Shown here piece by piece: positions 1-10,726 of a stretch of 64,000 bases of DNA (position 1 is the stretch's first letter; each line of letters begins with the position of its first letter). The notes beneath the pieces were generated by a model, which saw only the letters and a program-made list of their open reading frames with translations, made no database searches and was not told the DNA's origin. The stretch comes from Phallus indusiatus (lineage: Eukaryota > Basidiomycota > Agaricomycetes > Phallales > Phallaceae). The position numbers were made by a program, and so were the translations under genes. The stretch spans positions 434,001 to 498,000 of the forward strand of contig JAQFWX010000029.1 in assembly GCA_027605045.1 (NCBI GenBank), read 5' to 3'.

Positions 1-1
1 A

Positions 2-631
2 CCTGACGGGGTAACCCGAATTATTAGTAAATCAAGAAGGACCGTGGGACCTATTCAATATTACTGGATTGACTTTGAACTCTCCCACCGATTTCGCAGT
101 TTCGATGAGCGACATTTGTTGGTCGGAATATTGGGACAAGAAAAGAACGTTCCGGAGGCGTCGTGGACGGTACCTTATGATCCATTCAAGCTAGACGTAT
201 TCCAAGTCGGTATGGCTATCAAACGTACTTGTGATGTGATTTTCTCTTTCTCGTCCTCAGCGGTAATATAATATGTTAACTAGCATCTAGGATTACGACG
301 GACTAGAGTTTATGGAACCATTCATTAGTTATCTCATTCAGGAGGATCCGCAGCTCCGACCCTCCGCTTCGAAAGCACTAGGAGAACTCAAACGACTCAA
401 GGAATCGCTGAGCCGCGGAAAGCTGAACGGGGTAGTGATAAATCATATAACAGGTACTAAATCACAACATCAAAACCGGCTAAGAAGAAAAAAAATCTCT
501 GCTTGGTAAGTTACCTATATTAATGCTCACGAGTAAGACTTTTGGTCAACGGGATCTTTAATAGGAAGAAGCGCAAGTTGACAAATATCTCCAATTGGCT
601 TAGAAGTGAAACACAGATACCTCCGGTGTAG
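2..631 (+). CDS. Protein-kinase-like domain, C-terminal part (5' end outside window)
   Basis: The frame is open from base 2. Three exons (2-235, 291-505, 565-631) join in phase and end at TAG 629-631. The exon 1 product has YYWIDFELSH, which matches the DFG-like segment of Agaricomycete kinase-like proteins, then VPYDPFKLDVFQVG, the helix-F region. Exon 2 has a DPQLRPSA segment, resembling the conserved Arg near the end of kinase lobes, and ends in a basic tail. Both introns have GT and AG ends (55 and 59 nt). The canonical DFG reads DFE here, so catalysis is uncertain and a pseudokinase is possible. The catalytic loop would lie left of the window and cannot be judged. Family assignment is from remembered motifs; the exon joins are seen in the sequence. 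Confidence 0.65.
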
Positions 632-2033
632 TTTTATATTATCTCTTCACCTAGTCTGCTTGTATTGAATTTGCTTTCTTTTATGCTGTGTTGAAAGTGT
701 TCTTTTTCGAGCTATATGTATATCTATCTATTCAATTTCCCACATTCGTTGCGTACTTTCATAATGAAACATCTTGTACATTCCCTACTTATCACAAAGT
801 AATGGTCCGCGGGACGGTAAATATTATCAATTCTGGGAATGAGGCACATGGATCTTGGAACCAATCAAGTTTGTTCAGGTTAACTCGACCCTGAGGAAGC
901 AATGCCTTTTTGAACAACAAAGAGAAAATGTCATGTAAGTCATCCGATTCGTTGTCCAAACACCGAACGAATCTTTTCCGCTTATCGGCAGTGCCAAAGT
1001 GCCAGACTTCTTATGTGCTGAAGTCATTTTTGTAACGGGGAATTATCCGCCTGGTCAGAAGGGGTTTCACGTTCCCATGCTTATCGGGAAAACCGAAAAT
1101 TCTTTGTTGTTGGCCAAACTTCTAAACGTGTTGCATCGCATTTTTTGATGCACGCGCTCATCCTCGGCGTTGCTTGAAGGGTCGATGAATAAACCGGAAC
1201 TTGCGCTTTCCTCTATTTGGGCATCCATTGGTATTTCATGAGACTTTTTCCATTTCAAGGAGTTTTTTTGGGTCTTCCTGGAGTTATCTCGTTACGTTAA
1301 ACCCGGGGATGGATCCCGGGCCGCCAGGATAGTACTAAAGGATCCCACCTTTTGACCTAGTTAGTTATCCTTAGTAATAGCAGCGTTGCACCCAAAGGCC
1401 GCATGTATTCCAGCTGGCCATTTTTAGAGTGCCTTATGAATGTTGCTGAGTTCTATTTATGAATCATCGGGTCCGCTCAAAGCATGACTAGGACTGCCAG
1501 GTGTGGGAGAAGGAGATTCACCAGGAGATGCCGCAGTGCGGAGCTCATACATATAGTCATGACCCGACGATAAACATATATCCGACTCTATATGTCACCA
1601 TTATCGAGGCTCTTGCTTTACATAAAGTCCTGACGTTGGTCATATTTCACTTCAAAGGCGGCTTCAAGGTGCCTTTCATCACAGGACTGGGAGACTGAAA
1701 ATACACTTTTCGTTCGTACCTTGTTCATATTCATGATTAATTGATTCCGCGGTAGACCCTGGTAGACCACACAGCACCTGGACGCCAAATGGCAAATGCC
1801 GATCGGAATTCTAACTAGAGCCGCCTTGAGCGGCAAGTCCCTTGCACAGTCACGGTGGGGGATAAAATTAAACGAAGTACGTCACTCGCTCTTAGAAAAA
1901 CGACGGCAGGTGACATCAGATAAAAAGCAACAGTTTTGCCCAAACAGAGAAACAGGAAAATATGCTTTAAACAACTTGTACGAATGATATGTTGTCGTAA
2001 ACAACTATCAACTATTCGCCTTACCAACGTATC
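632..2033. other. Intergenic, no supported gene
   Basis: About 1.4 kb with only short frames on both strands and none with a recognisable motif or credible splice partners. It probably holds the 3' end of the kinase-like gene and the promoter of the next one. Confidence 0.5.
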
Positions 2034-2834
2034 ATGCCTCGCAGATCTACCCAAGTAGAAGAACCAGACGAGCTCAGTACTATCGATGGTCACGGATCAG
2101 AAGAACACAATCAGGGGGATATTAATTTAAACGACGCGGACGTGGTGGACGAGCAAGCGCAGCATTTGGGGATAGTTTTAGAATTTGTGTCAGCTGAAAA
2201 AAATTATCTACCGACCGAAATCTACGACACGGAATCTTGCCGTTGGATCAAGGTTGGAAGAGGAGAGACTCTGTTGAAAAGCAATGATAGTAAAGGAAAC
2301 ACATTCGTCATAGCAGGCCGTGCGATGCAGTTTAAATCTCCCAATCACGTCTATCCACGATGAAATACGAACTGGTATTAGGCGGATAGGCGACAAACGT
2401 TGCCTGACAGTGAAACTGCGGAACATCGACCCAATAACGCATCAAGACGTTATGGACGACAATGTATCAGGAGAACGAGTATTCGAACTACTAACGGAAG
2501 ATATGAATATAGATGACACGGTTGTTAACAGCAACGTTTACTCAAGAACGACCGCAAACATTTTCCTCAACACATGGGAAACGGTTTTAAGGAACGATTT
2601 TTTGACCGGTCTTGCAGATGACTTTACACTTGTTGCAAGCAGTATTTCGACGGACGAAGCTGAAGCTAACACGTATACATGCTCTCCGACGGTTTATCAG
2701 ATCGTTAACAATCTCTCTCATTGCCAATTAATTCAAAGGTGGGTCTGTTAAATACTTGGGAAAGAACAGTCTGCTTTATTTTTTTGACAAATTTTAGAAA
2801 TAAGCTCGAAAACGTCGTCAAGGAATTGGTTTGA
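2034..2834 (+). CDS. Hypothetical acidic protein, frame change near 2300-2390
   Basis: Two overlapping frames form this gene. The first starts at ATG 2034 and encodes an acidic N-terminus; the second covers about 2320-2738. A 59-nt GT-AG intron (2739-2797) then joins to a short last exon ending at TGA 2832-2834, which shows that the second frame is genic. The shift from first to second frame needs either an intron (GT at 2290 to AG at 2389 would keep phase) or a one-base indel. I do not recognise the family. The protein is rich in Asp, Glu and Thr and has no signal peptide or membrane helix. Confidence 0.4.
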
Positions 2835-3261
2835 GACATATTATATAGTCATCATCAACAATTATATAATTTTTTTAATTACATAATTCGTTTGTTTCAT
2901 AACTTTTTAGCATCCGGGCGTGCGTGTAGAACCCTTGCAGTGTGCAAGGGAAAATAGGCGCTGAACACGCCGACTTGAGTATCACGACGAACTGTTCAAC
3001 TACACCCATCTCTTCAAACGGCTGATAATCAACCAAGTTCGCACAATTAATATCACTACTGTGTTTTATAATGTGACTTTCATGAAGCTCGTTTTTGAAT
3101 CTTCGCGTCCTTTGGCTTTTTCGGGAGAACTGTTTTAACATGGTGAATCCGGAAACATACATACATACTTCCCCCTAAACCGCTACCACTCGAACTTGCA
3201 TTACGACTGTCCAGAGTTCCTTGGTTATGGGACATGTCGATGACGACGAGACCGACCCCCA
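2835..3261. other. Intergenic / promoter of the desaturase gene
   Basis: AT-rich at 2850-2885, with only weak minus-strand frames. No recognisable gene. Confidence 0.4.
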
Positions 3262-5997
3262 ATGTCTTCTGAACCACGCAAATTTCGGGCGATCATAGTA
3301 GGCGCAGGAGCAGGTGGAATTGCCACGGTGAGCTTGTTCCCTATCACACATAACCAAGCTGATCCCCTAATTCTTTGCTTTGCTTACCAGGCCGCTCGTC
3401 TCGCAAAATCAGGTGTAGAAGTCAATGTTTTAGAAAAGAACTCGTTCTTTGGTGGTCGCTGTTCACTAATCCATCACAACAACTACGTTCGTGTGACCTT
3501 TTAATGCGCATGGCGCAGCACGTTCAGTACTCATTACGAATTCCTCTAGAGATTTGATCAAGGACCTTCTCTTCTTCTTCTTCCAAAATTCTTCTTTGCT
3601 ACTTTCTCCGATTTAGGCACTGTTATACAGGAAGAAGGAATTGAACTCCTTAAATGCGATCCGAATTATAGAGTATACTTTCGCGATCGTCAGTGCGTCA
3701 CGTTGAGCACAGACCACAGTTTAATGAAAGACGAAATGGAAAAGTGGGAGGGTGCTACTGGATACCAAAGGTGTGTTGTCACGCTTTCCTTTGCTCATGA
3801 CGAAAATGAGAAAGAGCATCTTATAGATTCCTCGGGTTCCTCCAGGAAAGTCACAAAAACTACGAATTTCCGTCAACGAAATCTTGAACAAAAATTATCC
3901 CAACCTTTCATCCTTAATTTTGCCTCGTTTCTTTACCTATTCCTTCATCCTACAAATAGTCAGGTCAATGGTAAGAAATGTTTATCTTGATACGTGCGCC
4001 TCAGGAGCGAACAGGGAAGATAAGGGAATCAGCGGATGTGTGCTCAGAGGGAGAAATAGGAGGGAAACATTCTTATTGTATTTTGTAAGCTAAAGAAAGA
4101 TTTTTATATACATGATTTGGGAGTTTCCAGGAAATTGGAATGGTGCTAAAATGTAATCTAAAGAGAATGGAAAAAGCCAGAAGTTTAATTGCGAACGGGT
4201 GAAAGGTACAAAAATAATCAAATTTGGCAAAAGGTTGACGGACCGGCGCATATACCGAGCGCTGACTAATCTCCGCATAGCCTGTTTCCGCGAGCAACAA
4301 TCTTCACCCTCACGCGTTCTCATGTTGTATATCAGTATTCAAGAGTTTCCTACTATTTTGAAACAGAACGTCTCCGGCGTGCATTCACATTTGCGGTATG
4401 TCTTTACGAATGAGCCTTGTTACAAGTTTAGCTTATGATTATGCATAGTTGTCCCATTAATACATAAAGTCCATGTATATGGGGGTAAGACTTCATATAT
4501 ATATTTCATTCTTTCTTCATTAATCTTGGTCTCAGATGAGGTGAAGACATACTCTCATTCGAATGAACACCTTTTAAACACCTGATTGTATAATAGTCCA
4601 TATGACGCCCCGGGTTTATATTCTCTACTTCAGTACACCGAATTGACCGAAGGAGTATGGTACCCGAAAGGCGGTTATTACAACGTTAGTCAGTTCCACA
4701 GTCCCTCTTGAGCATTAGATTATAAGTGTCTGCACAGATTCTAGACGCTCTCATTAAAATATCACAAAGATACGGTGCACAATACAACTTGTCAACGCCC
4801 GTAGACAACGTCCTAATCTCGAGCGACGGCAAACAAGTAACAGGAGTGAAACTTGCCTCAGGAGAACAACTTGAGGCAGATATTGTCGTTCTCAACTCCG
4901 ACCTCGTTTACTCGTATAACAGCCTCATTCCCGATAAACCTTCAAAGCTCTCGGGCAAACTTCTCTCCTTTCTAACCAGCTCGTGGCCACCCTACGTCTT
5001 GAACCTTCTCACTCCGACAAAAACTACATTAAACACTCGTGATTGCTCATGTTCCTGCATCAGCTTTTACTGGTGTATGGATCGTGTGATCCCAGAGTTC
5101 GGGGTACATAATATCTTCTTGGCAGATAAATATCTGGAATCCTTTGATGATATTTTCAAGCGCCATACGCTACCTGACGATCCAAGCTTTTATGTCAACG
5201 TGCCTAGTCGGATCGATCCTTCCGCCGCACCGGAAGGGCGGGATGCTGTTATCGCTTTGGTACCCATTGGCGCTTTGAGCCCGTTTGTCGGTGGAGACCA
5301 CACGACGGAGTCGCAGCGACTACAAAAGTCAGTCGAGCGCGCCCGAGATGTTGTTATTGATACTCTTGAAAAACAATTTGGATTTAAGGATTTTAGGACG
5401 TGGATTACTTTTGAGTTGATCAATACTCCGGAGACGTGTACGCATCATCCGTGAAAGGTTCCTTGATTCCCGCTTTAGGCAACTGACCAAATATCATGAC
5501 AATAGGGAAGGAAAAGTTCAATCTCAATCGTGGAGCTATACTGGGACTGTCTCATAACTTTTTTAACGTCATGTGTTGTAAGTGGTCACAGAGTCTTCCA
5601 ATTCCAGTTCCTACAATGAGTGAACAAATCACAGTCCGACCACCGATTCGTCACCTTCTCTCAAGAATCTCTTCTTCGTTGGAGCGTCTACACATCCAGG
5701 AACAGGGTAAAAGTTTTTTTATCTAGCCCAACATGTATACTTAACATGTCGTCCAGAGTCCCGATTTGCTTGGCAGGTGCGAAAATAACGAGCGAAATGA
5801 TTTTATCAGATTTGGGTATCACCCCTGCATGGTCCAAGAAACCAGCATCGATGTCACGACGAGTGGACCCGAGTCTAGGTCAGTCCAAATCCGACAACAT
5901 TTTGAAAACTGGGTCACTTTTGGCAATTTTTTGGTGGAATTTGGTTTTACGATTTGTGCTGTTTTTGGTTGGTATTATTAGGAGGATTGTTTATTGA
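3262..5997 (+). CDS. CrtI-type phytoene desaturase-like FAD oxidoreductase, with frame breaks
   Basis: FAD-dependent desaturase of the carotenoid CrtI family, which acts on membranes to introduce double bases into polyene substrates (double bonds in phytoene). The N-terminus carries the dinucleotide-binding motif VGAGAGGIAT and FGGRCSL. Later come DQGPSLLLLP, SLLQYTELTEGVWYPKGG, VLNSDLVYSY, SISFYW-like CISFYWCMDRV, LFFVGASTHPGTG and VPICLAGAK, ending in a hydrophobic tail that may anchor the protein. Supported exons are 3262-3327, 3391-3486, 3550-3770, 3827 to about 3969, 4336-4395, 4470-4484, 4536-4540, 4597-4684, 4738-5437, 5508-5577, 5635-5706 and 5757-5997. Two places need a one-base correction: about 3865 (GAATTTCC) and about 5654 (CACCTT). 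The stretch 3970-4335 is unclear. No phytoene synthase gene is in the window, so the substrate is not proven. Confidence 0.8.
4470..4540 (+). other. Two micro-exons (15 nt and 5 nt) of the desaturase gene
   Basis: Exon 4470-4484 encodes SMYMG and is followed by GTAAG; exon 4536-4540 is ATGAG between CTCAG and GTGAAG. Joined to 4597 they read SMYMGMSPYDAPG, which fits the segment I expect in fungal CrtI proteins, and the joined frame continues into the next exon. Inferred from frame and family fit only. Confidence 0.55.
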
Positions 5998-6208
5998 CTG
6001 AACAACGTCGGTCCGAAGACTATTTGCGTCTTCTGACCGACGCTTCAGGTTCTGCTGTACAGTCCGTTATGTAATTTTACTATCTAATCTAGAGTGACCA
6101 TATCACTCACTCCAACATTGTTATGTCCTTCTAGTCAGAGCAAAGCAGTTTTTATACGTAGTGCTGATCTCAATACAAAATTTTACAATACAAATTTTCT
6201 AGTCCTTT

Positions 6209-7925
6209 TCAAATATTTTTCTTGGTTTCTCCTCTAGGCATGTCGCGATCGGTATTGATAATTTTGAACCGAGCGATTTCACTTGTGAGAAGAGCGCCCG
6301 TCTCCAAATCCCATCCTCGCTTCGCCAGTTCCTCGCAAAACTTTGAATGAGCTTGCAAAACGACTTGGAACGATTTACGAATGATATCAAGTACATCATC
6401 GTCGGAAAAGGAGAATACATTGCTTTTATCCTTCCTTCTGTCTCGCGCTAAATAGGCTAACTCGATAGCGTGCATCCATGCTTTGAGTGTATCCCGAGAA
6501 GTAGCGTCTTCGCGTAAGTAAATCTGAATTCGCAAGCCTTCATTACCGCCACCACCAAAACTCAAAATATACTTCTCGTCCGAGAATATGTTAAGAAGGG
6601 ATGTGACATGGGGCTCAGATAAGAGCCCGATTTGTCTCGCCGATATGAAGTTTTCGAACCTGCAGTGACCCAAAAATGCACCCGATATCAAGGTACTGTA
6701 GTCATAAAGTCTCCCACCACGAGCGAATATGTACTCTCTTTTTGAGATTTGAGCTGGAGTTTGGATCTGGTTGTGTGATGATGAGCTGCGGAACGCGCAG
6801 TATGCGAGTGTTAAGCGTTGACGATTTAGGGTACGCATCATCACCGATCGGACGGCCAGGTAGTTCATTAACATGTGGATGGCAATCAAAGCGAGGAGGA
6901 AGATCCACGTTGTTATTGGAGTTGTGACTCTCCCGATGATGACTGATCCAACCTAGATCAAACATGAGGCCTAGGGTTACTACTGCGAAAAAAAAGGCGT
7001 ACGAGCATGCCAAGAAGTCCAATAACTGTCTCTTGACTGGAATCTTTTGCGTTCAAATCGCCCACATTATTAGCCCTTGCAAAATGGACACTCAAGGCGG
7101 CTTTAGCCCCACCAGCTGCGACGCCACAGAGAGCTCTGAAACCAGCACCAAGACAGATCAAAAGCAATCGGATAGATTTCGAAGGGATATGGGGAGAGAG
7201 ACAGTCAAGGATCATGGCGGTGTCGTTGAATATGTCTGCGAGAAGACGGTATTTCTTAGATTCAGGCTCAAGAGCCGTACCTATCCGCCAGGCGAAGAGG
7301 ATAGCTGGAGAAAACAGGTTAGTGGTAATAATTGATTTTGAGGTTATTTACGTGCTCGATAAACGACTGGCAGCATCTTGAACTATGTTTATGAAGATGG
7401 CGGTAGTTGCGAATAATTTTGCGTCGCTGAAACCAAAGCCTAATGAAATTAAATGTTGCAAATTTAAGAGGGAAGATAACTACCTTCCAGAACAGCTCGA
7501 GAAGCAAACAACCCTGCAATTGCGCTACTAAAAGCTTGCAACGAATCGTATATTTGGTAGCTGTTCAACAATCAGCAAAGATGTCGGGGTAACGCAGTTG
7601 GCGCAGCATACTTCAGATAGTCTTTTTAATCATGTAAGCATCAGGGCTCTAATCTAGAAACTAAACATACGCTACCAGGACTGACTGAGTGAGGGTATCC
7701 TGCAGGCATGAAAACGTCCTTGAGCGTTTGGTACACGTTGACGTTAAGGGCACCGAGACGGACACCGGTTCTTTTGGTAGAGATATTTGATTCCTTATCG
7801 GAAAGAATAAATAAGGCCTGATACATCAACATTATAATAAATTCACTGCTTACATTGACAGATACGATTTGGATATGACGAGTGGATGTCGCCTTAGCTT
7901 TTTTCGCGTCGGGGTATATATCCAT
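6209..7925 (-). CDS. RUS (root UVB sensitive) / DUF647 family membrane protein
   Basis: DUF647 proteins are conserved eukaryotic membrane proteins named after plant RUS1; their biochemical role in fungi is unknown. On the minus strand the exons are 7676-7925, 7612-7621 (only 10 nt), 7484-7560, about 7356-7439, 7003-7304 and 6209-6952. The joined product contains DVFMPAGYPHSVSPDYLNYQ, SLQAFSSAIAGLFASRA, ILFAWRIGTALEPESKKYR, RALCGVAAGGAKAAL, NAKDSSQET and LMNYLAVRS, all hallmark blocks of the family in the right order. Intron 4 does not keep frame with its obvious GT (7351); a GC-AG intron starting at 7355 does, otherwise there is a one-base break. The start at 7925 is the first ATG of the long frame. 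Length is about 480 residues, usual for the family. Confidence 0.85.
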
Positions 7926-8317
7926 ATCAGTATAACGTGCTCAGTGCGTTTTATTCCTCGATGCTGTCAATAGAGAAGGTAATAGTTTATGCAGCTCAAT
8001 AGATGCTGGCGGACAGAAGTTGGACAGAGCAAAACGACTCGGAGGACTTGACACGTTCCCAAGCGCTGAGCGCTCGTGTGACGAAATCAATCACGTGTGT
8101 GTATTTACATAAGGAGGCTGACAAATGAACAAGATGCCCTTTTGGTTTGGCTCTCGGCCATGGACCATGCAAGGACCATGGATGTTCGACGCATGAACAT
8201 TGGGACGTCTGGACTGTTGATGATGGGCATCTCAGAAGCTTTGCAGCATCCTTTATTCACATCGAAATCTCATAAATGGCCCCAGCTCACGCTCTCGTCT
8301 CTCATTGTATTGCCATA
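7926..8317. other. Divergent intergenic between RUS gene and F-box gene
   Basis: Promoter space for two genes transcribed outward. A 73-codon frame at 8097-8318 has no family match and overlaps the start of the next gene; I do not call it. Confidence 0.45.
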
Positions 8318-9414
8318 ATGGGTCAATACTGGGATCTGTTAGTAAGAAAACGCGACTTCTGAGAAAGACTAAACTAATGCATGGATGATCTAGATTCAAT
8401 ATGGACAGACACGAACAGATCATGATATGGGGCGGGAAAACTATGAATGAGTTCTTTTTTAGACCAGACCCTGCTCGTCAGTTGGAGATGTTATTGACGC
8501 GGCTTGCGGAGAGCAATGCAATGATTAGGTACATCGAAGCGCATGTTCTCTCTTGTGAAAAGGTTAACCGGTAGGAAGAATTCTTTCTTTCCTATCGTTC
8601 AAACGTTTGATTCTTATTGTAGAAAGCGTGATGAGAGCGAGTCCATTACACTCGACGGGCTTCCCCCCGAAATTCTGGATATGGTTTATGACTGCAATGA
8701 TGACCTAACGGACTGCGTGTTTTTATCACTGACGTCTCAGCGTCTTTGGGAAATTGGAAAGCGGCATATCATTCGTATTCGAGACAACCTCATCGTCAAG
8801 AATACCTGGGCGAATACTCGAATCATCTGCGCGGGTGACTTTCAGGAAAAAATGATTGGCCAGACGGTATATCTATGAAGGAATACGACTCGTATCTTAC
8901 AAGGTACGATTGGCCCGATCGCAGTCGCAGTACCTGGTGCCTTCTTTCCCGGTTTCCACAGCGTTTTCTTACCTTGAATCCTTCGGAGATGGAGATTTGG
9001 AATTACTTGTGTAAAGGGTATCGCATGAGCAATTGCTTTGTTCTTAGAAACCTGTCGAAGAAGCTATATGTCAGAGATGAGGGCCTAGAGTACCTCTTTG
9101 AAGGATCTGAAAGTCAACCGAACCCTCCTCTCAATCTCGGACACATTGTTCTTGCCAAAATTTGTTGGTCTACTAGTGATTATATATCGATGCGTTACAG
9201 AGGACCAATTCATCGGGGAGAATGGGCTGGAGATAAGCTGGAAATAGTTCCGACTTTCCAGCACGCCAAAGAAGTCGAAGAAGCAGTACAATCCAATAGG
9301 GATAGTAAAGACTCGATGTCGGCCTGTGGGACAAAAGAAGCCAGTGTATGTGAATGGAAAGATGTGACTGACGAGTGCATGCGGCTAATGGAGGATGTTT
9401 GGACGGCTATTTAG
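8318..9414 (+). CDS. F-box-like protein of the Agaricomycete MGQYW family, one frame break
   Basis: Exons 8318-8337, 8394-8528 and 8623 onward join in phase. The N-terminus MGQYWDLFNMDRHE is the recurrent start of a large mushroom protein family, followed by an F-box-like block LDGLPPEILDMVYDC. F-box proteins recruit substrates to SCF ubiquitin ligases. The C-terminal part contains FVLRNLSKKLYVR, ICWSTSDYISMRY, HRGEWAGD and a final WKDVTDEC, again typical. The frame must shift by one base near the A-run at 8847-8853: before it the protein reads IICAGDFQEK, and in the next frame DWPDGISMKEYDSYL, which fits the expected GDY...PxG block. Indel error or a true mutation are both possible. A splice with GT 8867 does not restore the frame. 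Confidence 0.7.
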
Positions 9415-9786
9415 GTGAAAATTTCGGACAGTTTTATGTAGATAAAATAATTCATCTTTGATCATGATAAACGTGGGCGCGCGGAACTACTGTTTGCAAA
9501 AATTCGGTATACTGGACTCTGTGCGACTCAAAAGGACGATACGCTGATTTCAAGACCGCCCGCTGTTTTGCCGTATATCGTGTATCATTTGGCATATTTC
9601 TATCGTAAAAATGTAGATCAATGTATACAAGTGAGCCCTGGTTCCCCGCATACCAGTATGCCGTAGGTTAGGAGGTGAGACATCCGAGTCTGAGCATAAA
9701 CTGCCTGTGGCACGGTGGCAAACTAACCGAAATAACAATGAGCACCTGGATGAGCACCAGTCAAAGGGGAATATGTCCTCAAGGGT
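9415..9786. other. Convergent intergenic, nothing recognised
   Basis: 3' ends of the F-box gene (plus) and the small gene (minus) face each other here. No coding potential was recognised. Confidence 0.4.
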
Positions 9787-10164
9787 TCACATTCGTGAAA
9801 TCTCAGGCCCCCACAATATTGCCGCCTGCCATGAAAAAGGTGAGTGATTTGGCGATTGAGGCAAGCTCGAAAACACATTACTTGGCGTTTATTGTATTCA
9901 CTCCACTCATTGGTAAGTCGGTCTAATTCTATTTGAGATGGAAGTGTGAATGATTTAAAGCCTGCTGGGTTGTCTTCTGGGTTATCCAAGGATGGATCCT
10001 GAAACACACGCAGGTGAAAAATGGGTCAGATGTCTAAACGATACCAAAAAAAAAGAACGCACCACATTATAAACAGGTTTCGCAACTGGCTCTGGTCTTG
10101 GGTTTCTAGGCTGGTGTCTGAGAAATTCTGAGAACTCTTCGAGGGTGGTCCTTTTAATTTCCAT
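9787..10164 (-). CDS. Small conserved-looking protein of 85 residues, function unknown
   Basis: Three exons on the minus strand, 10063-10164 (34 codons), 9882-9998 (39 codons) and 9787-9825 (13 codons with stop), are all in phase 0 and separated by introns of 64 and 56 nt with GT and AG ends. The ATG at 10164 lies in CACCATGG, a good fungal start context; an upstream in-frame ATG at 10269 would add a poorly composed leader. The product begins MEIKRTTLEEFSEFL, has a Pro-rich middle, then IELDRLTNEWSEYNKRQ and ends WGPEISRM. It is soluble and charged with no signal peptide. I do not recognise the family. Three phase-0 exons with clean sites argue that it is real. Confidence 0.55.
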
Positions 10165-10726
10165 GGTGCCGGTCGAGATACTAGTCGAGATGGTTGTTGG
10201 TGGCAAAAGAGGTTGGTCAGTTAGGGGGTACAGGGGGTTGGAGATGGAATGCAGGAAGGAATGTCTCAAAATTCCAGAACAAGATATTTACTGAAATACC
10301 AAAATCCTTTGGGTCTCTGCCTTTCAGCTTGCTGGACAGATAATTCAGGTCACCTCAACGGTGGTTGGTGCAAAGCCAGGAGCGCAACTTTAGGTTTGTC
10401 TAATATTGGGCCATAGGTATGACACGATGTCTCAATTTGATAATTTCTATACTCAAATAGCGTTGTTGGTTGTTGAAAGATATACATACATACATAGTAT
10501 GCTAATATACTTTGGAGTATCCCTTGCGTCTGCTCCCGTTTCATCCTCCCCATTCAGTACGAGCCTGTTGCCACATCAGCGACTAGCGATGATATTACTT
10601 AATTTGTCGAAAAAGCATATGCATTACTGATATATATCATAAAAGTCCGTGCTAGGATTGGAGTATCCTTCTTTCAAAGAGAGAACGGAGGAGGAAACGC
10701 CATTATCACTTCGCCTACAACGGATA
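10165..10726. other. Intergenic, nothing recognised
   Basis: Promoter of the small gene and 3' flank of the membrane-protein gene. The reading frame of the latter stays open to 10624, but its best spliced stop is 10727. Confidence 0.4.

Noticed and set aside
3262..7925. Functional light-response cluster of carotenoid desaturase and RUS gene
   Set aside because: Two neighbouring genes only, no synthase or photoreceptor nearby, and fungal DUF647 has no proven light role.
8840..8880. Programmed ribosomal frameshift in the F-box gene
   Set aside because: Similar breaks occur at homopolymers in several unrelated host genes, so an indel is simpler.
10624..10726. C-terminal extension of the membrane protein to 10624
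   Set aside because: A 50-nt intron (10856-10905) gives the family-typical tail DSGVRLG...LPPVYTSR ending at 10727, which fits better than the read-through frame.
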